Assembly: GCF_017745215.1 (NCBI RefSeq)
Contig: NZ_JAGHZV010000021.1
Location: 21,564 to 85,563 of the forward strand
Direction: 5' to 3'
Length of the DNA: 64,000 nucleotides
Source of the DNA: Sphingomonas sp.
GTDB lineage: Bacteria; Pseudomonadota; Alphaproteobacteria; Sphingomonadales; Sphingomonadaceae
Below are positions 60,659 to 64,000 of this stretch, in pieces; the stretch's first letter is position 1; each line of letters begins with the position of its first letter. The position numbers were made by a program, and so were the translations under genes. Under the pieces are notes generated by a model. That model saw nothing but the letters and a program-made list of their open reading frames with translations. It was not told the origin of the DNA and made no database searches.

Positions 60659-61123
60659 TTACTCCGCCCGCGCCTTGACGATCTTGCCGGGGTTGCGCGG
60701 CGGCTCTCCCTTGGGGAGCGCGTCGACATGCTCCATGCCTTGGGTCACTTCGCCCCACACAGTGTATTGCCGGTCGAGGAAGGTCGCGTCGTCGAGGCAG
60801 ATGAAGAACTGCGAATTGGCGCTGTTCGGGTTCATCGTGCGCGCCATCGAGCAGACCCCGCGGACGTGCGGCTCGTCGCTGAACTCCTGCGCCATGTCGG
60901 GGAGGTCCGAGCCGCCCGAGCCGCGGCCGGTCGGGTCGCCGCCCTGCGCCATGAATCCGTCGATCACGCGGTGGAACACCACGCCGTCGTAGAAGCCCGA
61001 ATTGGCGAGCGTCGCGATCCGCTCGACATGGTTGGGCGCAAGGTCGGGGCGCAGCTTGATGACGACGTCGCCAGTGTCGTCGCCGCTGTCGAGGGTCAGC
61101 ACCAGCGTGGTGAATTCGGACAT
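60659..61123 (-). CDS. Peptidyl-prolyl cis-trans isomerase (cyclophilin)
   Basis: NSGFYDGVVFHRVIDGFMAQGGDPTGRGSGG; ARTMNPNSANSQFFICL. Confidence 0.96.
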   Translation of the reverse strand: MSEFTTLVLTLDSGDDTGDVVIKLRPDLAPNHVERIATLANSGFYDGVVFHRVIDGFMAQGGDPTGRGSGGSDLPDMAQEFSDEPHVRGVCSMARTMNPNSANSQFFICLDDATFLDRQYTVWGEVTQGMEHVDALPKGEPPRNPGKIVKARAE

Positions 61124-61235
61124 TTGGGCCTCCAAGGGACAGAATTGGCCGCGCACCTAGGCGTTGGGACCCCGACTTGCAAATCCGCGTGCCCCGGCTA
61201 GGAGAGGCCGGGGTCGCAAGCGGGAGGTTCGGAGC

Positions 61236-62639
61236 ATGAGCGAAGCCGATCTCCACGGCGAGCAGCCGGCGCCCGACACCGGCCTCGACGAAGACGACCG
61301 CCTCAAGCCCGAGTTCGTCGATGCGGTGCTCGCCGCGGTCGAGGCGGGCGACGCCGAGGCCGCGCACGCCAAGGTCGCTCGCCTCCACCCCGCCGACATC
61401 GCCGACCTCGTCGAGCTGACTCCGGCCGAGGAGCGCCCCGCGCTCGTCTCGGCGATCGCCGACCTGATCGACGGCGACGTGCTCGCCGAGATGAACGACT
61501 GGGTGCGCGAGGCGCTGGTCGACGCGCTCGAGCCGCACCAGGTGGCGGACATCGCCGCCGAGCTCGATACCGACGACGCCGTCGCGATCATCGAGGACAT
61601 GGACGCCGAGGATCAGCGCGAGGTGCTCCGCGCGCTCGACCCCGACGACCGCGCCGCGATCGAGGAAGCGCTCTCTTACCCCGAGGAATCCGCCGGCCGC
61701 CTGATGCAGCGCGAGCTGATCGCGGTGCCCGAGCATTGGACCGTCGGCGACGTGCTCGACTATCTCCGCGGCAGCGAGGACCTCACCACCGATTTCTGGG
61801 AGATCTTCGTCGTCGATCCGGCGCACAAGCCGATCGGCACCTGCGCGCTCTCCTGGGTGCTGCGCACCCCGCGCTCGGTATCGATGAGTGACGTCATGAA
61901 GCGCGAGCAGACGCTCATCCCGGTCGACATGGACCAGGAGGAGGTGGCGCTGCGCTTCCAGAAATATGCGCTGATCTCGGCCGCGGTGGTCGATGCCAAC
62001 GGCCGGCTGGTCGGCATGATCACGGTGGACGACGTCGTCCACATCATCTCCGAGGAAGCCGGCGAGGACATCCTGCGCCTGTCCGGCGCCGGCGAAGGCG
62101 ACATCAACGAGCCGGTGATCGACAGCTACAAGGGCCGCGTGCGCTGGCTGATCACCAACCTCGGCACCGCGCTGGTCGCCGCGACGATCATCAGCCTGTT
62201 CGAGAGCACGATTGCGCGGATGGTGACGCTCGCCGCGCTGATGCCGATCGTCGCGGGCGTCGGCGGCAACGCCGGTACCCAGACGATGGCGGTGACGGTG
62301 CGCGCGCTCGCCACCAACCAGCTCACCCAGTCGAACAGCGTCCGCGCGATCCGCCGCGAGCTGGCGATCGCGCTGCTCAACGGCTCGACCGTGGCGGCCG
62401 TGATCGGGATGGCGACGGCCTTCGTCTTCTGGAACGCGCATCTCGGCGCGGTGATCGCGGCGGCGATGCTCGCCAACATCGTGATCGCGGGGCTGGCGGG
62501 CGTGGTCGTGCCGCTGGCGCTCGACCGGTTCAGGGCCGACCCCGCGGTCGCCTCGTCGATCTTCGTGACGATGACCACCGATTCGATGGGCTTCCTGGCG
62601 TTCCTCGGCCTCGCCAGCGCAAGCGGTCTGGTCGGTTGA
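61236..62639 (+). CDS. mgtE: Magnesium transporter MgtE
   Basis: MgtE N, CBS and TM regions: LHPADIADLVELTPAEERPALV; MPIVAGVGGNAGTQTMAVTVRALA. Confidence 0.96.
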   Translation: MSEADLHGEQPAPDTGLDEDDRLKPEFVDAVLAAVEAGDAEAAHAKVARLHPADIADLVELTPAEERPALVSAIADLIDGDVLAEMNDWVREALVDALEPHQVADIAAELDTDDAVAIIEDMDAEDQREVLRALDPDDRAAIEEALSYPEESAGRLMQRELIAVPEHWTVGDVLDYLRGSEDLTTDFWEIFVVDPAHKPIGTCALSWVLRTPRSVSMSDVMKREQTLIPVDMDQEEVALRFQKYALISAAVVDANGRLVGMITVDDVVHIISEEAGEDILRLSGAGEGDINEPVIDSYKGRVRWLITNLGTALVAATIISLFESTIARMVTLAALMPIVAGVGGNAGTQTMAVTVRALATNQLTQSNSVRAIRRELAIALLNGSTVAAVIGMATAFVFWNAHLGAVIAAAMLANIVIAGLAGVVVPLALDRFRADPAVASSIFVTMTTDSMGFLAFLGLASASGLVG

Positions 62640-62670
62640 TTGCAGCGGTTTCGCGCCCCAGATTAGCGAC

Positions 62671-63069
62671 GTGCCACTCCATCTGACCAAAGTCGCCTTC
62701 GGTTGCGACTCCGTAGAATATCTCGCCCAGCGCCTCGCCTCGCGCGGGGAGGCCTGGGGGCTGACCACGCGCTATCTGCCCAAGCGCCACGAGGAGATCG
62801 GCGGCGAAGGATCGCTGTTCTGGATTCTCAAGCACCAGCTGGTCGGCCGCACCCCGATCGTCGGGTTCAGCGAGGCCGAAGGCGGGCGCACCGCGATCCT
62901 GATGGAACCGCGGCTGATCCTGGTCGCCAACCGCCCCAAGCGCGCGCACCAGGGCTGGCGCTATCTCGAGGATGCGGATGCGCCCAAGGATCTGGGCGAA
63001 GCCGGGGCAGGGCTGGACGAACTGCCGCCCGCGCTGATGGGCGAGCTGGCGGGGCTGGGGCTGATCTGA
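62671..63069 (+). CDS. DUF1489 family protein
   Basis: LHLTKVAFGCDSVEYLAQRL...TRYLPKRHEEIGGEGSLFWILKHQLVGRTPIVGF. Confidence 0.88.
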   Translation: MPLHLTKVAFGCDSVEYLAQRLASRGEAWGLTTRYLPKRHEEIGGEGSLFWILKHQLVGRTPIVGFSEAEGGRTAILMEPRLILVANRPKRAHQGWRYLEDADAPKDLGEAGAGLDELPPALMGELAGLGLI

Positions 63070-63143
63070 TTTCGCCGCGGCGGATTCCAGTGCCGCCGTC
63101 CAGCCGCTACACCCGGTGAATCGCAACAGCCAGGGAGAGCGGG

Positions 63144-63716
63144 ATGCCGGAATCCGGCGCCATCATGATTCGCCGGAGGACACCGGAATCCGCCGCAATG
63201 GTGGCCAGCGTGCAGCGCGCCATGGCGATCACGCCGAAGCTGAACCGGCTCGAATATGGTGATGCGGACGCGATCCGCGCGCTGTTCGGCGAGCTGATCG
63301 GCGCCGAGCTGGACGAACGCTTCTCGCTGATCCCGCCCTTCTACACCACCGGCGGCGAGAATATCCGGATCGGGCGCAACGTCTTCATCAACCAGAATTG
63401 CACGATGTACGATCTCGGCGGAATCGAGATCGGCGACGATGTGCTGATCGGCCCCAATGTCAGCCTGATCACCTCGGGCCATCCGATCGAGCCCGAGGAG
63501 CGGCGCGAGGGCGTGACCGCCGCGCCGATCACGATCGGGCGCAACGTCTGGATCGCGGCGGGAGTGACGGTGATCGGCGGCGTGTCGATCGGCGACAACT
63601 CGGTGGTGGCAGCAGGCTCGGTCGTCACCCGCGACGTGCCGCCGAACAGCCTGGTCGGCGGCAATCCCGCGCGTCTGATCCGCGCGATCGGCGAAGACCG
63701 AAGCGCGGCGCCCTAG
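63144..63716 (+). CDS. Sugar O-acetyltransferase (maltose acetyltransferase-like, left-handed beta-helix)
   Basis: NIRIGRNVFINQNCTMYDLGGIEIGDDVLIGPNVSLITSGHPI...ITIGRNVWIAAGVTVIGGVSIGDNSVVAAGSVVTRDVP. Confidence 0.94.
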   Translation: MPESGAIMIRRRTPESAAMVASVQRAMAITPKLNRLEYGDADAIRALFGELIGAELDERFSLIPPFYTTGGENIRIGRNVFINQNCTMYDLGGIEIGDDVLIGPNVSLITSGHPIEPEERREGVTAAPITIGRNVWIAAGVTVIGGVSIGDNSVVAAGSVVTRDVPPNSLVGGNPARLIRAIGEDRSAAP

Positions 63717-64000
63717 TTCACCAGCAGCGGATAGGCGTTCCGGAACGCCGCCACCTTGGGCTTGTCGTAGCGCACGATGTAGGGGTGCGTCGGGTTCCGC
63801 CAGAAGAAGTCCTGGTGATAGGCCTCGGCGGGATAAAAGGCGCCGCTCTCCAGCTTGGTGACGATCGGCTTGGGAAAGGCCTTCGCCTTGGTCAGCTGGG
63901 CGATATAGGCGGCGGCGACGCTGCGCTGCTCGTCATCCTGCGGGAAGATCGCCGAGCGATAGCTGGGGCCGGTATCGGGATATTGGCGGTTGAGCTGGGT
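63713..64000 (-). CDS. msrA: Peptide-methionine (S)-S-oxide reductase, N-terminus beyond window
   Basis: Minus-strand translation ...YRSAIFPQDDEQRSVAAAYIAQL...AFYPAEAYHQDFFWRNPTHPYIVRYDKPKV... Confidence 0.93.
   Translation of the reverse strand, partial: TQLNRQYPDTGPSYRSAIFPQDDEQRSVAAAYIAQLTKAKAFPKPIVTKLESGAFYPAEAYHQDFFWRNPTHPYIVRYDKPKVAAFRNAYPLLVN

Noticed and set aside
60597-62768. 723-aa minus-strand ORF
   Set aside because: Antisense to mgtE, with Arg/Asp/His-rich low-complexity sequence and no recognizable domain

Overview
GC-rich, gene-dense chromosomal window from an alphaproteobacterium, most likely a Sphingomonas-like sphingomonad (judged from gene content and order; no search was run). 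About 70 CDSs are supported, mostly housekeeping genes. No rRNA, tRNA, CRISPR array, transposase or prophage was seen. The main result is that the window appears to contain the chromosomal replication origin. A non-coding gap between hemE (-) and the PEP-synthase regulatory gene (+) at about 42.66-42.97 kb carries 8 GANTC (CcrM) sites in 236 bp, several near-consensus DnaA boxes and an AT-richer patch. Nearly all genes to its left (hemE, hemJ, rho, mnmE, mnmG, rsmG, parA, parB) run leftward and the genes to its right (ppsR, maf, aroE, coaE, dnaQ, hpf, ptsN) run rightward. Three parS-like palindromes lie 7-10 kb away, in and around rsmG/mnmG. Other signals: an imuA-imuB-dnaE2 mutasome operon with a perfect GTTC-N7-GTTC LexA box and a 2'-5' RNA ligase gene apparently coupled to its 3' end; a second perfect LexA box in front of mmcB; a compact candidate sRNA on the minus strand at about 59.4 kb; a 140-bp cloverleaf-like inverted-repeat element upstream of xthA, with a possible structured RNA next to it; a REP/BIME-type palindrome family (three full copies, one half-site); an alpha/beta hydrolase gene inside a branched-chain 2-oxoacid dehydrogenase operon; and a possible CTG start codon for hemE at the edge of the origin.
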